Assembly: GCA_022432975.1 (NCBI GenBank)
Contig: CM039512.1
Coordinates: 37,697,936 to 37,761,935, forward strand
Source: Begonia masoniana
Taxonomy: Eukaryota > Streptophyta > Magnoliopsida > Cucurbitales > Begoniaceae
Length of the DNA stretch: 64,000 nucleotides
Direction of reading: 5' to 3'
A program made the translations under genes and the position numbers. Numbering within the stretch: position 1 is the stretch's first letter; each line of letters opens with the position of its first letter. The notes under the pieces are model-generated. The model had not been told where the DNA came from. It did no database searches and worked only from the letters and a program-made list of their open reading frames with translations. Of this stretch, positions 11,151-23,173 are shown piece by piece.

Positions 11151-11540
11151 TGTGATGACCCGTAGGCCGTTACAGGACTTGACATGAATTTTCAGTTACA
11201 TAACACGTTTTCGATGTAAAATTTAAATTTTTCTTTTACTTCAAAACTATTATGTTTAAAACATTAAAATCTTCCAGCGGAAGACTTGGTCTTTCATGAA
11301 AATCCTTCATTTAAAACAAAAATTGAAACGTTGAAGTAAAAGGGCGAAGCTACAGTACTGTTCACAATTAAAAATTTTCCATTCCATTTTTTTTTTTTTT
11401 TTGAAAAAAAACTACTAACACTTCATCATATTTCTACACTTTTTCCACACTTCAATTACTACTTCCAAATACACATTAAATCGGTACTATTATCACATAA
11501 TAACCTACTTTCAAAACATTTTGACTACTAAACCATAGGG
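11151..11540 (-). mobile_element. Truncated LTR end fragment
   Basis: It begins TGTGATGACCCGTAGGCCG, matching the edge (TGTGACGACCC...GTAGGGCCG) of LTR I at 31569 in the same orientation, followed by similar A/T-rich sequence with a CAGCGGAAGAC stretch. No opposite terminus was found. It is probably a short 3' LTR relic; the right border is approximate. Confidence 0.4.
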
Positions 11541-12203
11541 GTGGTCGTGGTCCGGTTCTGTCTGATTTTTGAAAAATTTAGGACCAGACTACTTAATTCG
11601 GTTTCAGTAAATAAATATATGTAGATAAATATAGTAAAATATAGACCATGAGATGAGTGCGTGAAACGTAATTAGAAATTAAATAGAAATATCTATAATC
11701 TTGGTTGAATATATGATTATTTGGTGAATCATGATTTAAGTATAAAGTGAAACTAACACATGGAATTAACGTGTGCATAAAGATTAATTGCACACAAGAA
11801 TGAAAAAGAAATTTAATAGACTATGACTATCTAAGTCATATGCCTAAGCAATCACATCTATGCATAATACACTACTTACATATAGAGGTGTGACACGTAC
11901 AAAAACATTAATAAGAAATGTTTAAAAAATTAACACTAATAAGTTGGGATGTGTGATCATGAGAGTTGATCGAAGTTATTAAATTTGAAATGACGATTAT
12001 GAGGATTAATCATGTGGCGAGATATATGATTAGACTATATAAATTAAATAAAATATAATATGGATATGCATGCACGTGAGTGCCAACCAACGTACAATTA
12101 ACTTATGTGAATGAAGAAAAATTATAGATAAAAATAATAAATCTTATAATGACCTGAAAAATGAGATAATAAAATATCAATCATACATATTTTTTATGAA
12201 CTT
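11541..12203. other. A/T-rich stretch, no gene seen
   Basis: GGGGTGGTCGTGGTCCGGTT near 11537 resembles one end of a hAT-type MITE, but no partner end is evident. There is no other supported feature. The last five bases (AACTT) are the left TSD of solo LTR F. Confidence 0.4.
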
Positions 12204-12803
12204 TGTAACACCCGGCAATTTCGCCATGTAAATATTCTTTGAATTATTAAATGGGATTAATGAGAATATTTATACAATGCGTGTTTTTACGAATTTGCTG
12301 ATGTTTTCAATTGAATATGTGTGATTCGTAAAACCGATTTGTGGAACTAAATAGTAATTTAGTTAAAAACCAATGGAAGGGCAAAATTGGGAGCCAATTA
12401 AGGTTGGTGGGAGGAAGCCAATGGTTGAGTGACACCTGGCAACTTGTTGAAGAAGTCATGTTCTTTTCTCTTCCCTCCTACGTGAAACCCTCATCTCTCA
12501 TCTGCTTCTTTCCACTGCTCTCTGTTTTCTCTCCTCTAGGCGACTGCAATCTTTCCAAAAGACTTCCATTCTTCTGTTTTCTCCAGTGAAGGTAATCATC
12601 TGCTAAAGTTAACGTGTTTGGATAAGTTAAAATGTGAGTTTTGTGGAAGTTTAAGGTTACGATATTTTGAGAAAACTTACTTTTTTTGGATGAAAACACG
12701 TTAGTCTGTTTTTTAAAGGTTTGAATGGAGTTTGCTGCATATTCTACTAAGTTATTAATTAGCATTTGCAGCTTGTTGATTTCCCTTTTCATGTACGCCA
12801 TAG

Positions 12804-12857
12804 GTTCGTGCATCACCAAGACAACACGTTCAAGACTCTCAACTCTACAGCAAACAG
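12804..12857 (+). other. Predicted LTR microexon, element F (54 nt)
   Basis: Bordered by GCCATAG and by GTAAGTTCATATCC. The upstream intron is 12592-12803, starting GTAATC after CCAGTGAAG. The TTGGCCCTTAAGGCCC hairpin lies about 20 nt after the donor. Confidence 0.5.
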
Positions 12858-14063
12858 GTAAGTTCATATCCGTAGGTTGGCCCTTAAGGCCCTACATCAC
12901 GGAGATACTAGGTATTTCTTATGTCGTGTGGTTTCGGGTAGAGAAAGTTAGAGTTAAAATCTGAGTTATCTGTGTCTCTCATTATGTTCTGTTGTATTAT
13001 TTCTGTTGCCTGCCGTTTTATGTTTAAGCACTGTAAAAGTACATGCATACACGTTTTTCCCGAAAGTTTATGCAAAATATTTTCTGTACACGGTTTGAAG
13101 TTAAGAAAGATAAAATCTGAATGTAATGTATTGGTTAAGTGTGGGACGGGGACTGGCCTACTATTTCTGTTCTGTTCTGTTTCTGTTCTGTAAATCTGTT
13201 ATGTGTCTGTCATGCACTTGCCAGTTCCTCTATAAGCCCCACTTATACCCCTCTACCAGTGAAACGTAATGTACTGTTGTAACACCCGGCTTTACGGGAT
13301 TTAATTTTATTGCAATATAAACGGCCATTTTGTAAATACGTCAAATTAAGTCCGTTATTCGAATGGAAAGTTTTAACGAAGCCGTAATAATAAATTGGAA
13401 TTTATGGTGAAATACGAGAAATTCGAGAAAAACGAATCATTGGTTAAATAAAGAGACAATTGGAGAAATAAATTGAAAATCAAATGGAAGGGCAATTTGG
13501 TAATTGCCAAACCAAGTTTTATTAAATATTACAAATTCTTCATTTCCTCTCCAACACTCCAACGCAAAATCCATTTCCTTTCCCTCTCCTTCACGCGACG
13601 CTCTCCTCTCAACGGCGATCCTTCATTTTCGGCGACGATTCTCCTCCTCCGGTGACTCGAGCCTTCACGTTTCATTGTCGTCTTCGCCCTCTAGGTAAGG
13701 TTCTAAACTTTTGGAACGCTAAACATCAATTTCTAGGGTTTAAAACGATTAGGGTTTTCGTTGAAAACGTAAATCGATGTTTGGAATTGATAGGTTGAGC
13801 TTAGTTATGCCTCTAATAGACGTATTGGTTATTATTGGAGCTTAGTTCATCGATTTGTTGAGGTGTATTGAAGCATTGGTTAACTTGAAGCTTAAAAACC
13901 TCCATTAATGGGGTTTTTGAAATGTCGAGCGCGAATTGTTCGACGGAATGCCTCAACGGACTAAAATAGAGTTTAGGAGATTCTTTCTTTAGTTAGGAGT
14001 TAGTGATTTTTGTGTTTGATGATTTTAGACTCGATTTAATAAGTATATTGTGAAATGTTATAG

Positions 14064-14109
14064 GTGAACAAGCATTTGTGGACGAAGCTCGGTATACGAC
14101 GGACGCAAG
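14064..14109 (+). other. Predicted LTR microexon, element G (46 nt)
   Basis: Preceded by TGTTATAG and followed by GTAAGTCTCTG. The flanking introns would be 369 nt and 542 nt, both with GT...AG ends. Confidence 0.5.
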
Positions 14110-15141
14110 GTAAGTCTCTGTGACTTGTTTGGCCGTCTTGGCCTACACCGTATGAATTGAGTCGATTGAGGAGATTTGGAGATATGTGCGTTTGGGTGAT
14201 TAGGACGGGTAGTTAGGTCACCTTATGTTATAGAATGTTTAGTATTTGTTGATGATTAATGCTTTATTGTCATTGTTTTGTTATTGTTATAGCATCGAGC
14301 ATGTTCATGCATTGTTTTCTAAGCACGCATGCAAAATAAATTTCAAAGTATTTTTACATGGAAAAAGGTAAACAAAGAACGTAAAGGAATGCAGAGATAG
14401 TCACGCCGGGTGCGGTGGTTCAGGCATGGCTGTCGGATGAAGCATGCTTTTCCCCCGGTTAGATCCGAGGGGCTATCCAATCGCAGGATGTGCCGCTCCT
14501 ATCTAGCGAGAGTGAAGCCCCGGGTGACCCATAGAAACCTAAAGAAAGAAATGAAAAGAACGCATGGTTTAAAAGAGCATAGCATAGCATACATTTGCAT
14601 TCACTTAGATTTACTGAGCCTCTAGCTCACGTGTTTAATTCTATGGTGTAGGTGATATTGAGACAGGTGAGGAAGACGTCCCTCCGCCTGATGTATGAGC
14701 ATGTTGAGGGAGGGTGGCCCGTGGGAGTGCGCTGACAGTCGGAGCGTGATTTTGACCCGTGGGGACGTAGGTAAACATTTTGGGAATTAATAGATAGAAT
14801 ATAGGAGATATGTATAGTTAAATACTTTAGGATGTTTTGGGTTGGATAGATTATATGTCGTGTTTTGGAAATTAAAAGGATTTTGTAATGTATTGATTAT
14901 TTTCAAACAGGAGGAAACGTTAAACTTTTAAACGGAATCACGCGGTTTGTTTTTAAGAAAATCTGTTATATTTTAAATGTGTTTTAAGTCGGTTTTTGGA
15001 CGATTGGTATAGTAGGGATTGTATACGGGGAGTAGAGTGATTGTATTGTTGTGAAAAGTGTTAAAAGAAGTGATGAATGTATGAGGTAGAAAAGGGAATT
15101 GTGAGGTGTGTTTTTTTTTAGTATAGTATGTGTATGCAGGA

Positions 15142-15450
15142 AATCACGATCGATCGTGATTTGACCACGATCGATCGTGATCAGCAGAAAAGGGGAAAAA
15201 GGCCTATCACGATCGATCGTGATTCGACCACGATCGATCGTGATCTGAGAAAATTTCTTGCTGAAATTCCAGAGGCAGCCCGATCGATCGGGCACACCAC
15301 CACGATCGATCGGGGTCAGTTTAGCGTGACCACGATCGATCGTGATATGACCACGATCGATCGTGATTGCAGGAAAAATGTTTAAATTTCCTTTTTATTT
15401 TTAGCTGATCACGATCGATCGTGATATGACCACGATCGATCGTGATTGCA
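15142..15450. repeat. Founder cluster of GATCGATC palindromes
   Basis: Eight or so copies of CACGATCGATCGTG occur with irregular spacing, plus one CCCGATCGATCGGG and a CGATCGATCGGGG variant, within ordinary LTR sequence. The regular 21-bp array downstream repeats these motifs, including the segment around the CCCGATCGATCGGG variant (15244-15299), which recurs once inside it. This looks like the older, unamplified form. Confidence 0.9.
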
Positions 15451-15618
15451 GAAAAATGTTAAAACTTAATTTTTATAAATTGTTTTATTAAGTTCCTATT
15501 AATGATTTTAAATGGTTTTCAATTCTTTGAACGATCTTAACGATTTAAATTTCCGCTTAAACGATACATTGATAAGAAAATAAATAAATAAATAAAAATA
15601 ATATGGAAAAAAAAGGCC

Positions 15619-17419
15619 TATCACGATCGATCGTGATATGACCACGATCGATCGTGATATGACCACGATCGATCGTGATATGACCACGATCGATCGTGAT
15701 ATGACCACGATCGATCGTGATATGACCACGATCGATCGTGATATGACCACGATCGATCGTGATATGACCACGATCGATCGTGATATGACCACGATCGATC
15801 GTGATATGACCACGATCGATCGTGATATGACCACGATCGATCGTGATTCGACCACGATCGATCGTGATATGACCACGATCGATCGTGATTCGACCACGAT
15901 CGATCGTGATATGACCACGATCGATCGTGATATGACCACGATCGATCGTGATATGACCACGATCGATCGTGATATGACCACGATCGATCGTGATATGACC
16001 ACGATCGATCGTGATATGACCACGATCGATCGTGATTCGACCACGATCGATCGTGATTCGACCACGATCGATCGTGATATGACCACGATCGATCGTGATA
16101 TGACCACGATCGATCGTGATATGACCACGATCGATCGTGATATGACCACGATCGATCGTGATATGACCACGATCGATCGTGATATGACCACGATCGATCG
16201 TGATTTGACCACGATCGATCGTGATATGACCACGATCGATCGTGATTTGACCACGATCGATCGTGATATGACCACGATCGATCGTGATATGACCACGATC
16301 GATCGTGATTTGACCACGATCGATCGTGATATGACCACGATCGATCGTGATATGACCACGATCGATCGTGATTCGACCACGATCGATCGTGATTCGACCA
16401 CGATCGATCGTGATATGACCACGATCGATCGTGATCTGAGAAAATTTCTTGCTGAAATTCCAGAGGCAGCCCGATCGATCGGGCACACCACCACGATCGA
16501 TCGTGATTCGACCACGATCGATCGTGATTTGACCACGATCGATCGTGATATGACCACGATCGATCGTGATATGACCACGATCGATCGTGATTCGACCACG
16601 ATCGATCGTGATTCGACCACGATCGATCGTGATATGACCACGATCGATCGTGATTTGACCACGATCGATCGTGATATGACCACGATCGATCGTGATATGA
16701 CCACGATCGATCGTGATATGACCACGATCGATCGTGATTTGACCACGATCGATCGTGATTTGACCACGATCGATCGTGATATGACCACGATCGATCGTGA
16801 TTTGACCACGATCGATCGTGATATGACCACGATCGATCGTGATATGACCACGATCGATCGTGATATGACCACGATCGATCGTGATATGACCACGATCGAT
16901 CGTGATATGACCACGATCGATCGTGATATGACCACGATCGATCGTGATATGACCACGATCGATCGTGATATGACCACGATCGATCGTGATTCGACCACGA
17001 TCGATCGTGATATGACCACGATCGATCGTGATATGACCACGATCGATCGTGATATGACCACGATCGATCGTGATATGACCACGATCGATCGTGATATGAC
17101 CACGATCGATCGTGATATGACCACGATCGATCGTGATATGACCACGATCGATCGTGATATGACCACGATCGATCGTGATATGACCACGATCGATCGTGAT
17201 ATGACCACGATCGATCGTGATATGACCACGATCGATCGTGATATGACCACGATCGATCGTGATATGACCACGATCGATCGTGATTCGACCACGATCGATC
17301 GTGATATGACCACGATCGATCGTGATTCGACCACGATCGATCGTGATATGACCACGATCGATCGTGATTCGACCACGATCGATCGTGATATGACCACGAT
17401 CGATCGTGATTCGACCACG
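15619..17419. repeat. 21-bp palindromic minisatellite, about 85 units
   Basis: Each unit holds the perfect 14-nt palindrome CACGATCGATCGTG and a 7-nt spacer, ATATGAC, ATTCGAC or ATTTGAC. I saw no change in the palindrome core in any complete unit, although it contains three CpGs; only spacers vary. One interruption at 16435-16489 repeats a segment of the founder cluster. Because 21 is a multiple of 3 and the core is palindromic, frames are open on both strands (615-644 codons). These are artefacts of periodicity. Confidence 0.97.
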
Positions 17420-18291
17420 ATCATGCATAGCATATGCATCACTGCATTTTTATATGTTCTTACTGAGTTTAAGACTCATAGGTGAACTCCCTGATGTAGG
17501 TACTGAACCCATGAATGAGGACTTTGTGGCTCAACATGATGAATTGATTTAGTTGGCGGAGCGAGCTCATGGGGTTTGGTTGTGGCAGGTAGACATATTA
17601 CTGACCAGAGAGAAAGAGGTTTTAAGTTTTGTGTTATGTTTTAAAAACTTCTATTATGGTGAATTCTGGAAATGTATGTCAAGTTCTGTACTTTTTCTGA
17701 GATTTTAAAACGATGTATGGCATCTGTACTGATGTTTAAAACCTCTGTATTTGACAGTTGAGTTTCTGTTCTGAAGTATTCTGGAATTGATTGGAATATT
17801 TTCTCTTTTAGGGTGTGCATGAATTATCTCTGATTTTAGAGCCATCCATGCAATCTGTTTCCTTAAATTTCTGTCGTGTTTTCCTGATATGTCCAAAATC
17901 ATATTTTGAATCGTTTTCTGAAGTTTGAAGCTTTCATACTTTCTGCCTTCACGACTTCTGTTTTTATGTAATCTTGTTAAAAGTTGTCAACTTTGTCTTT
18001 AAACTCTACATCCACCGCTGCCACTGTTCACTTTTGTTTTATTTATATCTGCCGCTGTTTACTGTTCTCTCTTATAGTTCACATCCACAGGTGAACTCAT
18101 TTCTGTATGTAGTTCACATCCACCAGTGAACAGTGCAATTCTGCCTGTATCCACCGCTGCCTTTAAAGTTTATTTCTATCTGTAGTTCACATCCACTGGT
18201 GAACTCATTTCTGCCTGCATCCACCGCTGCCATTTAAAATGACATCCACCGCTGCCCTTTTAAATCGCATCCACCGCTGCCCTTAAAACTC

Positions 18292-19314
18292 CATCTTCCG
18301 CCTGACGTTAGCGACATCTTCCGTTTGACGTCAGCTACATCTTCCGCCTGACGTCAGCCACATCTTCCGCCTAACGTCAGCTACATCTTCCGCCTAACGT
18401 CAGCTACATCTTCCGCCTAACGTCAGCTACATCTTCCGCCTAACGTCAGCTACATCTTCCGCCTGACGTCAGCCACATCTTCCGCCTAACGTCAGCTACA
18501 TCTTCCGCCTAACGTCAGCTACATCTTCCGCCTAACGTCAGCTACATCTTCCGCCTAACGTCAGCTACATCTTCCGCCTAACGTCAGCTACATCTTCCGC
18601 CTAACGTCAGCTACATCTTCCGCCTAACGTCAGCTACATCTTCCGCCTAACGTCAGCTACATCTTCCGCCTAACGTCAGCTACATCTTCCGCCTAACGTC
18701 AGCTACATCTTCCGCCTAACGTCAGCTACATCTTCCGCCTAACGTCAGCTACATCTTCCGCCTAACGTCAGCTACATCTTCCGCCTAACGTCAGCTACAT
18801 CTTCCGCCTAACGTCAGCTACATCTTCCGCCTAACGTCAGCTACATCTTCCGCCTAACGTCAGCTACATCTTCCGCCTAACGTCAGCTACATCTTCCGCC
18901 TAACGTCAGCTACATCTTCCGCCTAACGTCAGCTACATCTTCCGCCTAACGTCAGCTACATCTTCCGCCTAACGTCAGCTACATCTTCCGCCTAACGTCA
19001 GCTACATCTTCCGCCTAACGTCAGCTACATCTTCCGCCTAACGTCAGCTACATCTTCCGCCTAACGTCAGCTACATCTTCCGCCTAACGTCAGCTACATC
19101 TTCCGCCTAACGTCAGCTACATCTTCCGCCTAACGTCAGCTACATCTTCCGCCTAACGTCAGCTACATCTTCCGCCTAACGTCAGCTACATCTTCCGCCT
19201 AACGTCAGCTACATCTTCCGCCTAACGTCAGCTACATCTTCCGCCTAACGTCAGCTACATCTTCCGCCTAACGTCAGCTACATCTTCCGCCTAACGTCAG
19301 CTACATCTTCCGCC
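18292..19314. repeat. 23-bp minisatellite (CATCTTCC...TAACGTCAG), about 44 units
   Basis: The tandem array in LTR F has nearly identical units. The first few read TGACGTTAG or TGACGTCAG where the bulk reads TAACGTCAG, so the array grew from a variant that lost the perfect TGACGTCA palindrome. Just upstream are looser repeats of CATCCACCGCTGCC and of a GTTCAC...GTGAAC segment. It occupies the same relative place as the 14-bp array of LTR D. Confidence 0.97.
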
Positions 19315-19891
19315 CCAGTTCACCTATACCGGTGAACAGTATCTTCTGCCTGTAGTTACATCTGGCCGGTGAACAATCCACTTCTGCTTGTAATTTATGT
19401 CTTCTGCCCAGTTTATTTACTTCTTTTGCCCTACATCACCCGACCCCGTCATTCACTGTCGCCTTTCTTCTGGCATAACTTCCAGTTTTGTTTTCTATTT
19501 TATTACGTTTTCCACTGCATGTCAAGTCGTTCATTTCTGTCTGTTTATTTTCATCGTTCAAATTCTAGTGTTCCAACCCTCTCATTGTCTGCCAGAACCC
19601 TATTTAAGTCGAAGTCAAGTCTTAGTGAGAATTCCAGAACTGTTTTCATTTCTCCCTGCTTCCAGCCTTCTTGTTTTTCTTCTGTCATTCATTCTGCATT
19701 CCGATTTTTACTGTTTCCCATTTTACTTTCAAATCCAGAGAATGTTTTCTTTCTCTGTAAAGTTTTCAAGGGTTCGTTTTAAAAGTCCAGTCTGGTTTCT
19801 GTTTAAACAAAAAAAAATGTCTCGTTTTCTGTTAAATGTCCGGAGTGATGGCTCTTCGGACCCCGATCGGGTCGGGGGCTGTCACAAACTT

Positions 19892-21058
19892 TAAGATTAA
19901 TAAAGATATAACCTTGATTATCAAATATTAATATATATGTTTGTAAATGGTTAGATTAAAGTTTAGCTTTTTGGGTTTTATAAAAGCTCATTATGTTAAC
20001 CCTCCTTATTTTCAAGTTTGGACCCGGTAACTCTGTAGATAAAGACAAAGGTAAAGGATGGTTTGATTAGTTCAACACATTATGGGACTAGAGTTATTTG
20101 GTTACTATTTGTATAGAATTCATGATAGTATGACCCACGAATGTAAATTAATTTCTGATAAGTCTTGTATCTAATGAGACTTATATATGTAATTGTGGAT
20201 TGGATTTAATTATTATTATAGCCCAACTACATATAATTATGTTTATTCCACTGCATCAATAGTTTATTTAACATTTCCATGTTGGGAATCCGATAATCAG
20301 GGTGCGGGTCCTGACAATCTGGCTACCTTTCAAACACCTAAAAATATAATAATATTGTTACATTTACTCCCTTATTCTACTCTCTTAAAGTACTTATTGA
20401 CGTGTCAAAAAATAATTTAGGCAATTAATGTAATAAATTAATTTTTTATAATTTATTACATTAATTGTATATTAATTTCACCAATCATTATTCAATGCGT
20501 CAACAAGTATTTTAAGAGAGTGAAATAATATAGTATACATAACATTACTCGAAATATAAAATATTAATTATGCAACAAGCAATCAAATTACATCCATAGT
20601 TAGAACATAAGTTTCTAATAAACTTAACAATTTAATGCACTAATACATTAAATCCCTACTTACCTCGCACACTTTGAATTACCTGCACGAAAATCCTTCA
20701 GCGACCAATCTATTAGCCCTCTTTCAACAGAACCATGCAAAACAAGGAAAAATTACACTTTTTCGTTATTACATTTTCCCACCCTTTTTACATTGTTCCT
20801 CTTTCCAAAAAAATAATGTCTGATTTCCAATATAATCGATGTCGTTATTTCCATTATAATCCAAATTATTTAAATTAAACTACAATAAAAGATGCATTAT
20901 TCCTTAATGTGAAATTTTAGCAAATTAATGTCAAATAAACTCTTCCGTGCTAATTTATACAATTTTAAATAGAGTCAGATCTTTAAGTGTATAATTTAGT
21001 TTTAGGTATTTTTACCTAATTTATCGAATTACCAATAAAAATACTTTTTTGTGATTGT
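19892..21058. other. A/T-rich stretch, no gene seen
   Basis: There is no coding frame above background and no clear repeat boundary. It lies between solo LTR F and full-length element C; the final five bases before 21064 are C's left TSD. Confidence 0.5.
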
Positions 21059-21394
21059 AAATATGTGACGACCCAAAACCGAACCCGACCGGGGTCCGGG
21101 ATCGGAGCCATCACTCCGGGACAGTTAACAGAAAAGGGTGACTATTTTTTTTTTAAAACGGAGATGCAGGAAACGGTAGACAACGACATTGGAATCGGAT
21201 CCCAGAAATGCATGGTAGAATTAAAACGGGAAGACATATTAATATTGAAAACAGACTTCACACTTAAATGACAGAATCAAAACAGAAAACATGGTATAAG
21301 GCTGGCGAAGGATGTGAAATAAAATTGAACGGAAGATGGCGGAAGACTAAATTTAAAAAGGCAGAAATCAGAAGAAGTAAACAGTGGGTGACGT

Positions 21395-21800
21395 CAACCG
21401 GAAGAGGCAGACAGCAGCTGAGGTCGGATAAGGTGACGACGTCAGCCGGAAGATGCAAGCATTAAACGTAATCGTCAGAAGAAGAGAAACTGAAGACGAG
21501 TAAAACTGGGCGGAAGATATAGGCAGAAATCATCGTATGACGTCATCGGAAGATGTGATGACGTCATCGGCAAATATGGGCAGTGAGCTTAATCGGAATA
21601 TGTGATGTGATGACGTCATCGGAAGATGTGATGACGCCATCGGCAGATAAAGGTAGTACATAAACTTAATCGGAATATGTGATGACGTCATCGGAAGATG
21701 TGACGACGCCATCGGCAGATAAAGGTAGTAAACGAAGTCGGCAGAAGATGGTGACGTCAGCCGGAAGATGGATGACGTCAGCCGGTAGATGCAGACGATA
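21395..21800. repeat. TGACGTCA-type palindrome cluster in 3' LTR of C
   Basis: Many copies of ATGACGTCATC, TGACGTCAGCCGG and near variants alternate with CGGAAGATG and CGGCAGATA. TGACG is the core of the as-1 element bound by TGA-class bZIP factors (established for plants); binding here is inference. Spacing is irregular, unlike the arrays in LTRs D and F. The matching cluster in the other LTR is at 28725-29130 and has one less repeat. Confidence 0.85.
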
Positions 21801-23125
21801 AACGAAATCGGCATAAGGAAACCTATAACAGAACTACTATTTGGCAGTGGATGTGAATGAAAACAAAACGTGTACAGTGACATCGGTGGATGAAATTTCT
21901 AAGGGGGATCGGAAGATGCAGTTTTTAAGATAAGACTTGACAACTTTTAACGGAAAGACAAACGGGCAGGGAGCATCAAAACAGAAAACTTCAAAACAGA
22001 AGGCATAAAGGTTTCAAACCTTCAAAACCCGATTTCGAACAAAGTTTTGAATCATGCTCTACAAGTAACAGGGGTTCAAGTAAACAAACTGCATGGATGG
22101 CTCTAAAACTCGAGACCACCCATGCATGACCTGAAAAGGGAGAACTCAAACAGTTCCAGAATGTTTTCTAAACATTTCAAGGCATTGATACAGAATATTT
22201 CTGGAGACAATTATCAACTGTCAACAGAGATTTAAAACTTGAACATCAGAACTGATACATTATATATATACCTAACAAAATCTCCTACATAGTTTTTAAA
22301 GCAAAACACAGAACCTTAACAGAGTTTTAAAACAACCACAACAGAATTCCAGAAGAGTCTACAGATATGAACTTTACTTTGAAAACTAAGACTTAAACCT
22401 CGGGACAGAAAATATTGTCTGGCTGCAGCAACCACCCCGAGAGTTCGAGCCATCAACTACATCAAATCGTCAGATTGAGGCACACAGTCCTCAGATTCGG
22501 GTTCAGTACCTACACCAGAGAGTTCACCTATGAGTCTAAAACTCAGTAAGGACATAATACAGATGCAGTGATGCAAAATGCTATGCATGCAGTTTTTAGA
22601 ATACAGTGACAGATCAGAACTTTACGTTACAGTGGCAGAAGAATTAAGTGGGGCTTATAGGGGAACTGGTTCAGTACGTGCACTATCAGGCACAGCAGTT
22701 TTCAGATTCCCAGGGAGGGATAAAACCAGAGGGTCCTTGCTAGGGACAAATTTTCAGATTCCCAGGGAGGGATAAAACCAGAGGGGCCAGTCCCCGTCCC
22801 GCACTTAACCAGTACATTACAGACAGTCAGATTTTATCTTGTTTAGTTTCAAACAGTGTACAGAAATCAGTTTTGCATGGATTTTCATTAAAACGTGTAT
22901 GCATGACAGTCTCAGTGCCTGAACCTATAACAGCAGACATCAGAAATAACAGGGCATATTGTGAAACAGAAAGCAGACAACTCGGGACATGAGCTGAACA
23001 GACAACATAAAACACAAACTGAACAGAAGCTATAACATTTCTACCCAAAACTACCCGACAGAACTGGGATCCTAGTACCTCTGTGATATAGGGCCTTAAG
23101 GGCCAACCTACGGTTATGAACTTAC

Positions 23126-23173
23126 CTGTTCGCGGTAATGCAGTGTGCTCGAACGTCCCTGGAGAGTTCGGAT
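23126..23173 (-). other. Predicted LTR microexon, 3' LTR of C (48 nt)
   Basis: The minus strand reads GTTACAG/ATCCGAACTC...GCGAACAG/GTAAGTTCATAACC. It is nearly identical to the copy in the other LTR. Confidence 0.5.

Larger units (their letters stand above)
13278..17419 (+). mobile_element. Nested LTR G, 3' end lost
   Basis: It starts TGTAACACCCGGC inside LTR F, after ACTGT. The expected 3' terminus (…GTCACA) and the second ACTGT are absent: the palindromic array runs directly into F sequence at about 17420, so the right end and a little of F were deleted. It contains exon 1 ending 13694, intron 1 (13695-14063), microexon (14064-14109), the GGCCGTCTTGGCCTACACC hairpin module, intron 2 (14110-14651) and then two palindrome clusters. 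There is no coding region. It belongs to the GATCGATC-bearing LTR group with E, H and K. Confidence 0.8.
12204..19886 (+). mobile_element. Solo LTR F with a nested LTR insertion
   Basis: It starts TGTAACACCCGGC at 12204 and ends GGGGCTGTCACA at 19886, with perfect 5-bp TSDs AACTT (12199-12203 and 19887-19891), so it is a bona fide solo LTR left by recombination. Its own sequence is 12204-13277 plus 17420-19886; the middle is nested LTR G. It carries CCAAT boxes near 12370 and 12413, exon 1 ending 12591, intron 1 (12592-12803), microexon 12804-12857, and the TTGGCCCTTAAGGCCC hairpin. The intron 2 acceptor near 17481 is now separated from its donor by G. A 23-bp array fills 18292-19314. It is a sister copy of LTR D. 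Confidence 0.9.

Noticed and set aside
15142..17419. CRISPR-like array
   Set aside because: The repeats are short, palindromic and directly tandem with 7-nt non-unique spacers, in plant DNA inside an LTR; there are no unique spacers and no cas genes.
15508..17485. Three overlapping open frames of 615-644 codons on both strands
   Set aside because: All are produced by the 21-bp palindromic array, whose unit is a multiple of three and nearly self-complementary.
21264..21465. Overlapping short frames on both strands, repeated at 28593-28794
   Set aside because: They lie inside the LTRs of element C and are duplicated only because the LTRs are. Similar to many other short LTR frames left out.
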